From contig NZ_SLVP01000009.1 of assembly GCF_004345425.1 (NCBI RefSeq), positions 1-64,000 on the forward strand: a DNA stretch of 64,000 nt. Direction: 5' to 3'. Positions 48,580 through 56,023 of this stretch are shown here, piece after piece. Source of the DNA: Paenibacillus sp. BK033. GTDB lineage: Bacteria > Bacillota > Bacilli > Paenibacillales > Paenibacillaceae. The notes under the pieces are model-generated. The model saw only the letters and a program-made list of their open reading frames with translations, was not told the DNA's origin and made no database searches. Numbering within the stretch: position 1 is the first letter of the stretch; each line of letters opens with the position of its first letter. A program made the translations under genes and the position numbers.

Positions 48580-48954
48580 CAGGAGCTGGATTATATCTAT
48601 GTCTCTCTGCATAATTTCTTTTCTAAGCCCCTCCGAGGCATGGAAAGTAATAAATCCCGGATGGAAATCCTGAAAGAGCTAGTAGGAAACCGAACTGTAC
48701 TCATTGGCGTTGGCGAAATTACGACTCCGGAGCAAGCTGCAGCCGCCCTATCTTCCGACGTGGAGCTTGTCGCACTTGGAAGAGCGCTTCTACTCGACCC
48801 GGACTGGCTTGGCAAGGTTCGAGAAGGTCGAGAAGGTCGAGAAGATCAACTTAAGAACAAGTTATTCCAAAGAGACTTACCGGAGCTCTTATTTCCTAAG
48901 AAAATGTGGGAGCACCCTGATATTCTCCCATTAATCCAGGCTGCTGACGATTAA
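48580..48954 (+). pseudogene. Decapitated NADH:flavin oxidoreductase (old yellow enzyme), C-terminal third
   Basis: The frame reads ELDYIYVSLHNFFSKPLRG, then RMEILKELVGN and VLIGVGEITTPEQAAAAL, with VELVALGRALLLDPDW, the last three beta/alpha units of the OYE TIM barrel. The N-terminal two-thirds, with most FMN contacts, is missing. The frame remains open back into the promoter region without a start codon, so a deletion seems to have joined a TetR-controlled promoter to the gene's tail. The first ATG in frame is 48640. A 9-bp unit GGTCGAGAA is repeated here (48811-48843), giving REGREGRE. Confidence 0.8.
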
Positions 48955-48976
48955 GAGAACTTACTTGATATTTTTC

Positions 48977-49010
48977 CGGAGGAGAGGTTAAGCCCTTCCT
49001 CCTCTTTTAT
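48977..49010 (+). terminator. Terminator after the OYE fragment
   Basis: GGAGGAGAGG and CCTTCCTCC form a stem, followed by TCTTTTAT, just before the next gene's SD. Confidence 0.6.
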
Positions 49011-49025
49011 AGGAGGAATATGTTT

Positions 49026-49799
49026 ATGAAAACGGTTAAATTCGATTTAAATGAAAAGGTAGCTCTCGTTACCGGTGCGGGCCGGGGGATTGGACGAACG
49101 ATTGCCGAAGGGTTGGCACAAGCGGGGGCTGATGTCGTTTTGACTGCGCGGACCGAAACGGAGGTACTAAAGGCTGCAGAAGAAATACATCTTGCAACCG
49201 GCCGGCGCACGCTCGGAGTTTTATGTGACGTTACGGATAAAATCTCCATTCATTCAGCCGTTCAACGGATATTGAAAAGCTTTGGGAAAATTGACATTTT
49301 AGTTAATAATGCCGGGACGAATGTACGCCATTCCGCTTTTGATCTTAGTGAGGAAGAATGGGATTTCGTCGTCGACACCAATTTGAAATCCGTTTTTCTT
49401 ATGTCTCAGGCGGTAGGAACTCATATGGTAGAACGCCGAAGCGGACGTATCGTCAATATCGCGTCCGCAGCATCCGAATTAACGTTATCTTTCTCATCGG
49501 CATATGGGCCAAGCAAAGCGGGCGTCGTACATTTAACAAGACAGCTTGCCAACGAATGGGCTAAATTCGGAGTTACCGTAAATGCAATCAGCCCTTGGTT
49601 TTTCCGAACTTCTCTTAACGAAAAGGCTCTTGATGATCCGGATAACAAAAAGTTAATCGAAGAGCGTACGCCAATGGGAAGGTATGGCAGTGTTGAGGAA
49701 TTAGTCACCCCTGTCGTATTTTTTTGCCTTGAAGGTTCGGGTTATATTACAGGTCAAAACTTGTTTGTTGACGGAGGAGCTGCACATTACGGCGTCTGA
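49026..49799 (+). CDS. Short-chain dehydrogenase/reductase (gluconate 5-dehydrogenase-like)
   Basis: A 257-aa classical SDR: TGAGRGIG cofactor motif, NNAGTNVRH, catalytic YGPSK and C-terminal GYITGQNLFVDGGAAHYGV. The NNAGTN..HSAFDLSEEEWDFVVDTNLKSVF wording is close to gluconate-5-dehydrogenase and 3-oxoacyl-reductase relatives. ATG 49026 is nine bases after AGGAGG; ATG 49020 is too close to it. It lies behind the TetR/OYE remnant and may belong to the same regulon. Substrate not determinable. Confidence 0.88.
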   Translation: MKTVKFDLNEKVALVTGAGRGIGRTIAEGLAQAGADVVLTARTETEVLKAAEEIHLATGRRTLGVLCDVTDKISIHSAVQRILKSFGKIDILVNNAGTNVRHSAFDLSEEEWDFVVDTNLKSVFLMSQAVGTHMVERRSGRIVNIASAASELTLSFSSAYGPSKAGVVHLTRQLANEWAKFGVTVNAISPWFFRTSLNEKALDDPDNKKLIEERTPMGRYGSVEELVTPVVFFCLEGSGYITGQNLFVDGGAAHYGV

Positions 49800-50033
49800 T
49801 AAACTTCGTCCTCTAGCGGCTGCTACACTTTAAAACTCTATGGGTAGTCCGCGAATCCCGAGTGGTTCGTCCGGACGAGCGAAAGACGGCGACCATTTGA
49901 AATGTAATCGCCAATAATACGACCTCGGGAACAAGAAGCTGCGTAGTGTATGCTTATTACTCTACCGAGGAGAAACCAACTCCGCTAGAAATAAAAATCC
50001 TATACTAAGTTAACGGAGAACTTTATTTCAAAA
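49800..50033. other. Gene-free stretch, no function recognised
   Basis: Between the SDR stop and a hairpin at 50034 I find no long open frame, no RNA gene and no known riboswitch core. One weak hairpin (GGCGACCATTT with ATGTAATCGCC, about 49888-49915) is present. It may be the remains of a deleted gene. Confidence 0.5.
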
Positions 50034-50079
50034 AAACACAAAATAGCAGCCGATAGTTCATCGGCTGCTATTTGTGTTG
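50034..50079. terminator. Long perfect-stem hairpin
   Basis: AAATAGCAGCCGAT and ATCGGCTGCTATTT pair perfectly around AGTTC, with flanking ACACA/TGTGT-type pairing. The left flank has an A run (50031-50037), so on the minus strand it reads as a strong intrinsic terminator; on the plus strand it would end the SDR transcript less efficiently. Confidence 0.65.
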
Positions 50080-50182
50080 AAGTAACGTGCAGCATCGTTG
50101 GAACATAGTATTCTTTATAAGACTGAAACAACTCATCTTAAAAGAGGGTGGGGAATTACGAGCAAGAAGGGGATAAAAGCGA

Positions 50183-50797
50183 GTGAAACGGCATTCGTCG
50201 AGATGGGGATATTTTACTGTTATTATTGTCATAAGTATCTTACTTAGTTATCTACCGGAAAAACTGACTGTTTTGCAGAGTTGGACATTGCCGGCCCTTG
50301 CTGTTTGCATGCTTGCAACTCTCATAATTTCCATTTTGAGGCGACACCACGAGTGGATACGAACATTCGCGATCATTACAAACAGCATGGTGATGCTCGG
50401 GCTTATCAGTAGTGTCGTTATCCTCTTGCATCAGCTTTTTACGCATGTTGCAAGTGCAAGTGAGTTATTCGGAAGTGCATTGGTACTTTGGGTGACTAAT
50501 ATATTCGTGTTTTCTGTCTGGTACTGGGAAATCGATCGTGGCGGACCAAATGCAAGAAATGAACAAGCAGAACGTATTCCGGATTTTCTTTTTCCTCAAA
50601 TGACTCGTGAGGATTTGAAAGCCTGGAGCCCGGCTTTTTTTGATTATTTGTTTCTGGCCTTTAACACAAACACCGCGTTTAGCCCAACAGATACACTCGT
50701 ATTGTCGAAAAAGGCCAAAGTTCTAACGATGATGCAGTCCTCCATCTCACTCGTAATTGTAGCGGTACTCGCGGCACGGGCGATTAACATTGCATAA
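50183..50797 (+). CDS. Predicted membrane protein, DUF1345-like
   Basis: A 204-aa protein with about five hydrophobic helices (residues 10-25, 35-52, 62-85, 95-115 and 180-202). The block DYLFLAFNTNTAFSPTDTLVLSKKAK and the end SSISLVIVAVLAARAINIA match what I recall of the DUF1345 family, whose C-terminal half looks like a simple channel pore. The start GTG 50183 has GGGGATAAAAGCGA upstream. No partner genes. Function unknown. Confidence 0.7.
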   Translation: MKRHSSRWGYFTVIIVISILLSYLPEKLTVLQSWTLPALAVCMLATLIISILRRHHEWIRTFAIITNSMVMLGLISSVVILLHQLFTHVASASELFGSALVLWVTNIFVFSVWYWEIDRGGPNARNEQAERIPDFLFPQMTREDLKAWSPAFFDYLFLAFNTNTAFSPTDTLVLSKKAKVLTMMQSSISLVIVAVLAARAINIA

Positions 50798-50892
50798 AAT
50801 AATCATTCAAATAACTCGACTGCAGCATACGCTAGTCATCCAGCATTGGCAGTACAGATCATTGACGGCTGTTTTTTTATGATGCTTTAGAA

Positions 50893-50935
50893 ACCAGAAA
50901 CCCGGGCGTCTTGTTAAAAGCCCCGGGTTTCTCCA
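50893..50935 (-). terminator. Terminator of the minus-strand CUT1 operon
   Basis: AGAAACCCGGG and CCCGGGTTTCT are perfect inverted repeats about 15 bases apart, downstream of the last permease gene; on the minus strand a T-rich TTTCTGGTTTC follows. Confidence 0.7.
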
Positions 50936-50962
50936 CGCATAGGTGATGGCCTTGCGGCAAGG

Positions 50963-51796
50963 TCAGCTTTTGATTGCGCCGGCCGCAATATCGGAAATAA
51001 ACTGCTTGCTGACGAACAGGAACAATATAATGAGCGGGATAACCGCCAACAGCGTGCCCGCGACGACCATGGCATAATCGGTCACATAAATGCCGTTCAG
51101 GGAGGAGAGCGCCACCTGCAGCGTAAATTTGCTTTCGTCGTTCAGAATAATCAGCGGCCAGAGATAATCGTTCCAGGAACCGATGAAGGTAAATGCCCCC
51201 AGGAAAGACAACGCCGGGCGAAGAATAGGGATGGTGACGTTCCAGTAGAGCCGGAAGTAACCGCAGCCGTCGATACGTCCGGCATCTAACAGCTCGGATG
51301 GAACGGCTTCCTGCGCGTATTGGCGAATCCAGAAAATGCCGAATGCATTGGCCATGCCGGGAATGATCAATGCTTTGAATGAGCCCACCCACCCGAACTT
51401 CGCCATGATGACGAAGGAAGGAACGAGCGAGAGCTGCGACGGCGCCATCATTGTGGCGAGCAAAAGGACAAACAGCCATTTTTTGCCCGGAAAATTGAAT
51501 TTAGCGAACGTAAAGCCGGCCAGGGAATCAAAAAACAAGACGAGCAAGGTGCTGCAGGAAGCTACGAACAGCGAATTGAGAAACGCGCCGACAAAATCGA
51601 CATTATCGAACACCCGCGTCACATTGCTTATTAAATGCGTCCCGAACCAAAACTTGGGCGGGAAGCTGTAAATTTCCGCCGTCGTACGGGTGGCCATGAC
51701 GGACAACCAGTAAAAAGGAAAGATCGAAATGACGAGTCCGATAATCAGCCCGAAATATAGCAGGATGGCAGACTTTCTTTTAACCATGCGTATCAC
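50963..51796 (-). CDS. CUT1 sugar ABC transporter permease (MalG type)
   Basis: A 277-aa, six-helix permease with the EAA loop DAGRIDGCGYFRLYWNVTIPIL and the C-terminus FVSKQFISDIAAGAIKS. ATG 51796 is only 5 bases downstream of the previous gene's stop, with GAGGTGATACGC as SD. Last gene of a binding protein-permease-permease operon. Confidence 0.93.
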   Translation of the reverse strand: MIRMVKRKSAILLYFGLIIGLVISIFPFYWLSVMATRTTAEIYSFPPKFWFGTHLISNVTRVFDNVDFVGAFLNSLFVASCSTLLVLFFDSLAGFTFAKFNFPGKKWLFVLLLATMMAPSQLSLVPSFVIMAKFGWVGSFKALIIPGMANAFGIFWIRQYAQEAVPSELLDAGRIDGCGYFRLYWNVTIPILRPALSFLGAFTFIGSWNDYLWPLIILNDESKFTLQVALSSLNGIYVTDYAMVVAGTLLAVIPLIILFLFVSKQFISDIAAGAIKS

Positions 51797-51801
51797 CTCG
51801 T

Positions 51802-52761
51802 TTATTCATCTTTGGCACCGCCCTGAACTACCCGCCAGTTGAAGATCGAGAAGAGGGCAATTAATATGAACATGCCCCAGCCGACGGCGGAGCCGTAGCC
51901 GAAGTAATTGTTCACGAATGCCTCCCGGTACAGGTAGAGAACGATGGTCAGCCCCCCGCCGCTAACGCCGCCGTCGTTGCCGACGAGCACCTGCGATTCG
52001 GTGAAGATCTGCATGCCTCCGATGGTAGAAGTAATGACGGTGAAAAGAATAATCGGCCGCAAATTCGGGATCGTAATGCGGAAGAACGACTGGATGCCGG
52101 TTGCTCCGTCAATTTTGGCGGCCTCATAGAGGACAGTGGGGATGCTTTGGAGTCCCGCCAAATAAATGATGGCATTGTATCCGACCCAGCGCCAGATGAC
52201 CATGATGGACACCGCCAGCTGGATGCCCCAGGTCTTGTTCAGCCATTCCACGGGGGAAAGGCCAAAGAGGGACAGGAAATAGTTCAGCAGCCCGTAATTG
52301 TTGGAGAATACGGTGCTGAACACAATGGCAACCGCAACGAGCGAAGTGACGTTCGGCAAGAAGTAACCGATCCGGAAGAAGGTGCGAAACCTCGTGAACG
52401 ACGCATTCAGCAAAAACGCGATGATAAGCGCGAAGAACAGCATCGGAATGGACGAATAAATCCAGATCAGGAGCGTATTGCCTACCGCTTTCCAAAATTC
52501 GGGATCGGTGACCATGAATTGATAATTGTTGAGACCGTTAAAGGTCATCGTGCCAATGCCGTCCCATTTCTGGAAAGAAAGATACATCGAGAACAGAATC
52601 GGAAATAAGCCGAAGACGGCAAACAAGATATAAAAGGGGGAAATGGCCAGGTATTCTTTTCGGTGCTTCCAAATTTCAGACGCCAATCCTCGCTTCCGTA
52701 CAGAGAGCTGCATGGAGCTTCCGGGATCGATTTGAGTTCGGTTCTGTAATGGTTGAGCCAT
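51802..52761 (-). CDS. CUT1 sugar ABC transporter permease (MalF type)
   Basis: A 319-aa permease with six helices, the start HRKEYLAISPFYILFAVFGLFPI and the EAA loop EAAKIDGATGIQSFFRITIPNL. ATG 52761 follows TGGAGGTAGATTCTT. Partner of the next permease; both probably rely on a shared ATPase encoded elsewhere. Confidence 0.93.
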   Translation of the reverse strand: MAQPLQNRTQIDPGSSMQLSVRKRGLASEIWKHRKEYLAISPFYILFAVFGLFPILFSMYLSFQKWDGIGTMTFNGLNNYQFMVTDPEFWKAVGNTLLIWIYSSIPMLFFALIIAFLLNASFTRFRTFFRIGYFLPNVTSLVAVAIVFSTVFSNNYGLLNYFLSLFGLSPVEWLNKTWGIQLAVSIMVIWRWVGYNAIIYLAGLQSIPTVLYEAAKIDGATGIQSFFRITIPNLRPIILFTVITSTIGGMQIFTESQVLVGNDGGVSGGGLTIVLYLYREAFVNNYFGYGSAVGWGMFILIALFSIFNWRVVQGGAKDE

Positions 52762-52796
52762 AAGAATCTACCTCCATTGTGCGATGGTATGAGGCC

Positions 52797-54056
52797 TTAA
52801 CGCAGCAGCTCCTTTTTCACTCTGGATAGCGCGTCTTTCCAAGCCTTATCCGGGTTTTTGCCTTGAAGGGCAACCGATGACAGCTCACGGTTTACGATAC
52901 CGTTTAGGTTGGAGTATTTCGTCCCGAAATAGGCGGGCTTCACGTTGCGCGCGGACTCCGTAAAAATTTCACCGGTAGCTTGGCCGCCGAAAAACTCCTC
53001 TTGCGTCTTCATGACATCCGAATCAAGCGCCTTGGAGGCGGAAGGAAACAGATTCAGTTCCTTGAAGCTGGTCACCTGGTTCTCGGAATTCAGCAGCCAC
53101 TTCATCACTTCGAAGGACTCCTTCGGGTATTTGCTCGTTTTCATAATGGCGAGGAAAGAGCCGCCGTTATTGCCGTCTCCGCCCGGAGCTCTCGCGACGC
53201 GCCACTTGCCCGCCGTATCCGGAGCCGCGTCCATTAGAATTTGTTTAGCCCATACGGCGCCAACGAAGGATGCGATCTTTCCGTTGTTCATTGCCGCGTT
53301 CCACTCGGTGGAGAACGTGCCTGCATTGGCGAGCAGGTCCATTTGCGAGGCTTTTACCGCAAGATCCCACGCTTTCTTCATGGAAGAGGAGGGATCCTCG
53401 CCAATGAAATTTTCGTTTTTATCAAAATAAACTTTATCCGACTGCGAATTGACCTGGTTATACACCTGTCCAATGTTGTCAAGCAGCTTCACCTTGCCGC
53501 CTAACGCCTTCTGAAGCTTCTCGCCCGCGGCGAAGTAGTCTTCCCAAGTGCCCATCATCCGATGAACCTCTTCCGGGTCGGTTGGAAGCCCCGCTTGATC
53601 GAACAAGTCCGCGCGGTAAAATAAGGCGGTCGGGCCCGTGTCGATCGGCATGGCGATCATTTCGCCCTTCGGCGTGACCCCAAGCTGCCATTTCCAGCCG
53701 AGGTAGTCCCCCTCGATGTCCTTTGCTCCGAGGTCGTACAAGTTGTAGAACCGGTCGGCGCTTGGAAACAGCTCGGTAACCCAGTCGTTAAAAGCCACGA
53801 TATCCGGGCCGCCGCTGCCTGCGGCGAGCGTCGTTTTCAGCTTGGATTTGAAGTCGCCCCCGATTTTTTGGGCGTTGATGCGAATGCCCGGAAACTGCTT
53901 CTGGACCTCGTTGATCAGGTTATCGTCCAGACTCCGGTTCCAGTACCAAAGGGTAAGCGTTTTCATTTCGCTGTTAGATGAAGTTCCGTTTGAACATCCG
54001 CTAATTATGAAAACTAGAAGCAATAAACACGTTAATAATCCTCGGTATTTTGCCAT
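52797..54056 (-). CDS. CUT1 sugar ABC transporter binding lipoprotein
   Basis: A 419-aa lipoprotein with lipobox FIISGC (Cys21) and a type-1 solute-binding domain beginning KTLTLWYWNRSLDDNLINEVQKQFPGI. AAGSGGPDIVAFNDW and GNNGGSFLAIMKTSKYPKES are typical of oligosaccharide-binding members. First gene of its operon. Neither a glycosidase nor a regulator is adjacent, so the substrate is unknown. Confidence 0.92.
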   Translation of the reverse strand: MAKYRGLLTCLLLLVFIISGCSNGTSSNSEMKTLTLWYWNRSLDDNLINEVQKQFPGIRINAQKIGGDFKSKLKTTLAAGSGGPDIVAFNDWVTELFPSADRFYNLYDLGAKDIEGDYLGWKWQLGVTPKGEMIAMPIDTGPTALFYRADLFDQAGLPTDPEEVHRMMGTWEDYFAAGEKLQKALGGKVKLLDNIGQVYNQVNSQSDKVYFDKNENFIGEDPSSSMKKAWDLAVKASQMDLLANAGTFSTEWNAAMNNGKIASFVGAVWAKQILMDAAPDTAGKWRVARAPGGDGNNGGSFLAIMKTSKYPKESFEVMKWLLNSENQVTSFKELNLFPSASKALDSDVMKTQEEFFGGQATGEIFTESARNVKPAYFGTKYSNLNGIVNRELSSVALQGKNPDKAWKDALSRVKKELLR

Positions 54057-54145
54057 CCTTTTCGGCCTCCCATCGCGGCATTTTGGTACTGCGGCAACCT
54101 CACCACCTCTTAAAAACCCTGAAATGTGTGTTCGACTTATAGAAC

Positions 54146-54174
54146 ATTATAGACGCATCCCATTCGATTTTGAA
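54146..54174 (-). promoter_or_regulatory. Promoter of the minus-strand CUT1 operon
   Basis: On the minus strand TTCAAA (54169-54174) and a perfect TATAAT (54146-54151) lie 17 bases apart, about 90 bases before the binding-protein start. Confidence 0.6.
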
Positions 54175-54356
54175 CTCGCTTTCCCGAAATGAGGCGATGG
54201 TAGGACATCGCCCGAAATGCCATTATATTGCGCATGGGTTTATAGTCATAAGGAAGAACGCCACGATATCCCATAATAATATTTGCGAACTTCGTGAATA
54301 TATTGTTAGATAAAACTGATGAAGTGAGACATCCTATTACCGAAAGGAATGATAAC

Positions 54357-54917
54357 GTGATCATTATGATAAACGGGGCTTTTGGTTCAGGTAAGACTTC
54401 CACAGCCCAAATGCTGCAGCCATTAGTTGCGAATAGCATGATATTTGATCCTGAAGAAATTGGACTTATGATTAGAAAGCTCGTACCCGAGGAAGTAAGG
54501 CGCATTCATGAACAAACGGAAGATTTCCAGGACATTGAACTTTGGAAAATCTTGACCGTAAAGGTGGCGGGAGAGGTGAAAAAGAAGTATCAAAAACACT
54601 TGATTGTGCCCATGACGATCTATAAAGAGGAAAATTTCGATTACATTTACAATGGATTTAAAGAATGGGATGAAGAACTCTATCATTTTTGTTTAATAGC
54701 CTCGGAGGACACCATATATAACCGATTAGTCAAGCGCGGTGACACCGTAGGGGGATGGTCATTCCAACGGACAGCTGCATGTGTCGAAGCATTTAGGAAG
54801 GATATATTTCAAGAGCATTTAATTACGGATCACTTAAAGACAACGGAAATTGTAGACGTTATTTTAAAGAGAATAAACAACTCGACGGCGAGATTGACTT
54901 CACCTAACAATGAATAG
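54357..54917 (+). CDS. TmrB-like P-loop protein (tunicamycin-resistance family)
   Basis: A 186-aa cytoplasmic or membrane-associated ATP-binding protein. The N-terminus MINGAFGSGKTST is the P-loop (residues 4-16). FDPEEIGLMIRKLVPEE, the LIVPMTIY block and HFCLIASEDTIYNRLVKRGD follow in the order of B. subtilis TmrB (about 197 aa). TmrB binds tunicamycin and confers resistance. The start is GTG 54357 after AAAGGAATGATAAC, which lines up with TmrB's own start; the 21 codons upstream in frame are probably not translated. Substrate in this organism unproven. Confidence 0.85.
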   Translation: MIIMINGAFGSGKTSTAQMLQPLVANSMIFDPEEIGLMIRKLVPEEVRRIHEQTEDFQDIELWKILTVKVAGEVKKKYQKHLIVPMTIYKEENFDYIYNGFKEWDEELYHFCLIASEDTIYNRLVKRGDTVGGWSFQRTAACVEAFRKDIFQEHLITDHLKTTEIVDVILKRINNSTARLTSPNNE

Positions 54918-54984
54918 GGCTTTTAACATCCGCAACGATCGAGGTTGTGCAACCAGGCTCGGCAAGGGAAAAAACTTTTCATTT

Positions 54985-55149
54985 GCCTGTTGACAACAAT
55001 AAGAAAATCATATATCTTTAATTCAAGATATTTAAATTAAAGATAAAACGCATTCATACAAATGCTAATCAAAAATGAAATTGAGCATTGTGTGGAGGGA
55101 CAGGAAATTTTTTACACCTTATATCTTAATTTTAAGATAATTAACCAAG
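54985..55149 (+). promoter_or_regulatory. Promoter and two MhqR-like operators before the DoxX gene
   Basis: TTGACA (54990-54995) starts a likely promoter. Two palindromes flank the leader: TATCTTTAATTCAAGATA at 55013-55030 and TATCTTAATTTTAAGATA at 55132-55149. Both resemble the TATCTCGAATTCGAGATA operator of the quinone-sensing MarR repressor MhqR. No MarR gene is in the window. Confidence 0.6.
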
Positions 55150-55156
55150 GAGTGAT

Positions 55157-55176
55157 TCTTATGTAGATGTGCCGTA
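55157..55176 (+). other. SD-ATG-TAG start-stop module in the DoxX leader
   Basis: AAGGAG (55157-55162) is followed by ATTCTT-spaced ATG (55171-55173) and, at once, the stop TAG (55174-55176). A good SD in front of an ATG-stop is either the scar of a deleted first gene or a minimal ORF that holds ribosomes on the leader. Confidence 0.5.
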
Positions 55177-55304
55177 GTTAAGGCAAGAAAACGTCGATTT
55201 TTTTACCGGCGCGCTTGGAAGAGAGAGGCATGATGTGACCATTAGATAAATTCGCTAAGTAAATGTAAGATCAACGCCATAACAATATTGGGGAGATGAA
55301 GGAA

Positions 55305-55703
55305 ATGATGGATTTGGGACTTCTTGTTATTCGGGTAGTGGTAGGATTGTTGTTTGTAGGTCATGGAGCACAGAAACTGTTCGGCTTGTTCGGGGGATAC
55401 GGCCCTAAAGGGACAGGAGGCTGGATGGAATCGGTTGGCATTCGTCCGGGTGTTGCTATGGCTGTCTTTGCCGGAGTATTGGAACTGTTGGGCGGGGCTT
55501 TGTTCACTGCGGGCCTGTTCACGGCAGCTGCAGGAGTGATGATTGTAATCACCATGGCAGGCGCAATAGTTAAAGTGCATGGGCCTAACGGCCTGTGGGC
55601 AACGGCAAACGGATATGAATATCCGCTGGTACTCGTGGCTTTAGCTATCGGCGTTGCACTGACCGGAGCAGGAGCTTATTCGCTGGATGCGCTGTTCTTC
55701 TAA
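55305..55703 (+). CDS. DoxX-family membrane protein (MhqP/CatD-like)
   Basis: A 132-aa protein with four transmembrane helices: LLVIRVVVGLLFVGHGAQKLFG (start), FAGVLELLGGALFTAGLFTAAAG, a third around VIVITMAGAIVKVH, and the C-terminal helix. GHGAQKLFG...GG.WMES and NGLWATANGYEYPLVL are DoxX signatures. ATG 55305 is nine bases after GGGGAG; ATG 55296 is too close. DoxX proteins such as MhqP and CatD are induced by quinones and thiol stress in Bacillus, in line with the MhqR-like operators upstream. Confidence 0.88.
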   Translation: MMDLGLLVIRVVVGLLFVGHGAQKLFGLFGGYGPKGTGGWMESVGIRPGVAMAVFAGVLELLGGALFTAGLFTAAAGVMIVITMAGAIVKVHGPNGLWATANGYEYPLVLVALAIGVALTGAGAYSLDALFF

Positions 55704-55748
55704 TCTGAAACGCGGGGATGAGATTTTCATCAATGATATAGCGGTCTA

Positions 55749-55784
55749 TACAAAACGGCAGTCCATGGGCTGCCGTTTTGTATG
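55749..55784 (+). terminator. Terminator of the DoxX gene
   Basis: TACAAAACGGCAG and CTGCCGTTTTGTA are perfect inverted repeats around TCCATGGG. Confidence 0.75.
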
Positions 55785-55814
55785 AAACCCTATCAGGCAG
55801 CCGATAGCGGGTTC

Positions 55815-55843
55815 TTCAGTAAACCCCAGCCAAATGTTATAAT
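55815..55843 (+). promoter_or_regulatory. Promoter of the leader peptide-rlmA unit
   Basis: TATAAT at 55838-55843 with TTCAGT 17 bases upstream; transcription would start about 35 bases before the leader peptide. Confidence 0.6.
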
Positions 55844-55886
55844 TAGAGCGGTTTTAAATACCTCAACATTTTAGGAGAGTTACATT

Positions 55887-55916
55887 ATGATCATCCAATT
55901 CATTCGTTTAAGGTAG
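55887..55916 (+). CDS. Nine-residue leader peptide MIIQFIRLR
   Basis: ATG 55887 follows TTAGGAGAGTTACATT and encodes MIIQFIRLR and a stop. The Arg-Leu-Arg end is the (+)X(+) motif at which macrolide-bound ribosomes stall, as known from ErmD-type leaders (MRLR). It lies four bases before a terminator hairpin in front of an rRNA methyltransferase gene, the arrangement of an antibiotic-induced attenuator. Confidence 0.75.
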   Translation: MIIQFIRLR

Positions 55917-55919
55917 TGT

Positions 55920-55988
55920 AAGGTACAGATCACTTAACCCGTCTATTTTTTTAACAAATAGGTTGGGTTTATTTGACTGTGCCTTTTT
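55920..55988 (+). terminator. Attenuator (leader terminator) of the rRNA methyltransferase gene
   Basis: AAGGTACAG (55920-55928) pairs with CTGTGCCTT (55977-55985), with inner pairing of TTAACCC with GGGTT and CTATTT with AAATAG, and ends in TTTTT. A ribosome held on the last leader codons would cover the left arm and prevent termination. Leader bases ATTCATTCGT (55898-55907) can also pair with ACGAATGAAT (56001-56010), next to the methyltransferase SD, offering a second switch. Confidence 0.7.
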
Positions 55989-56023
55989 CATTCACCGATT
56001 ACGAATGAATGGGGTGCTTTTTT

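Noticed and set aside
49800..50033. Hammerhead or other ribozyme, suggested by GAGCGAAAGAC
   Set aside because: The CTGANGA half of the core and closing stems are absent.
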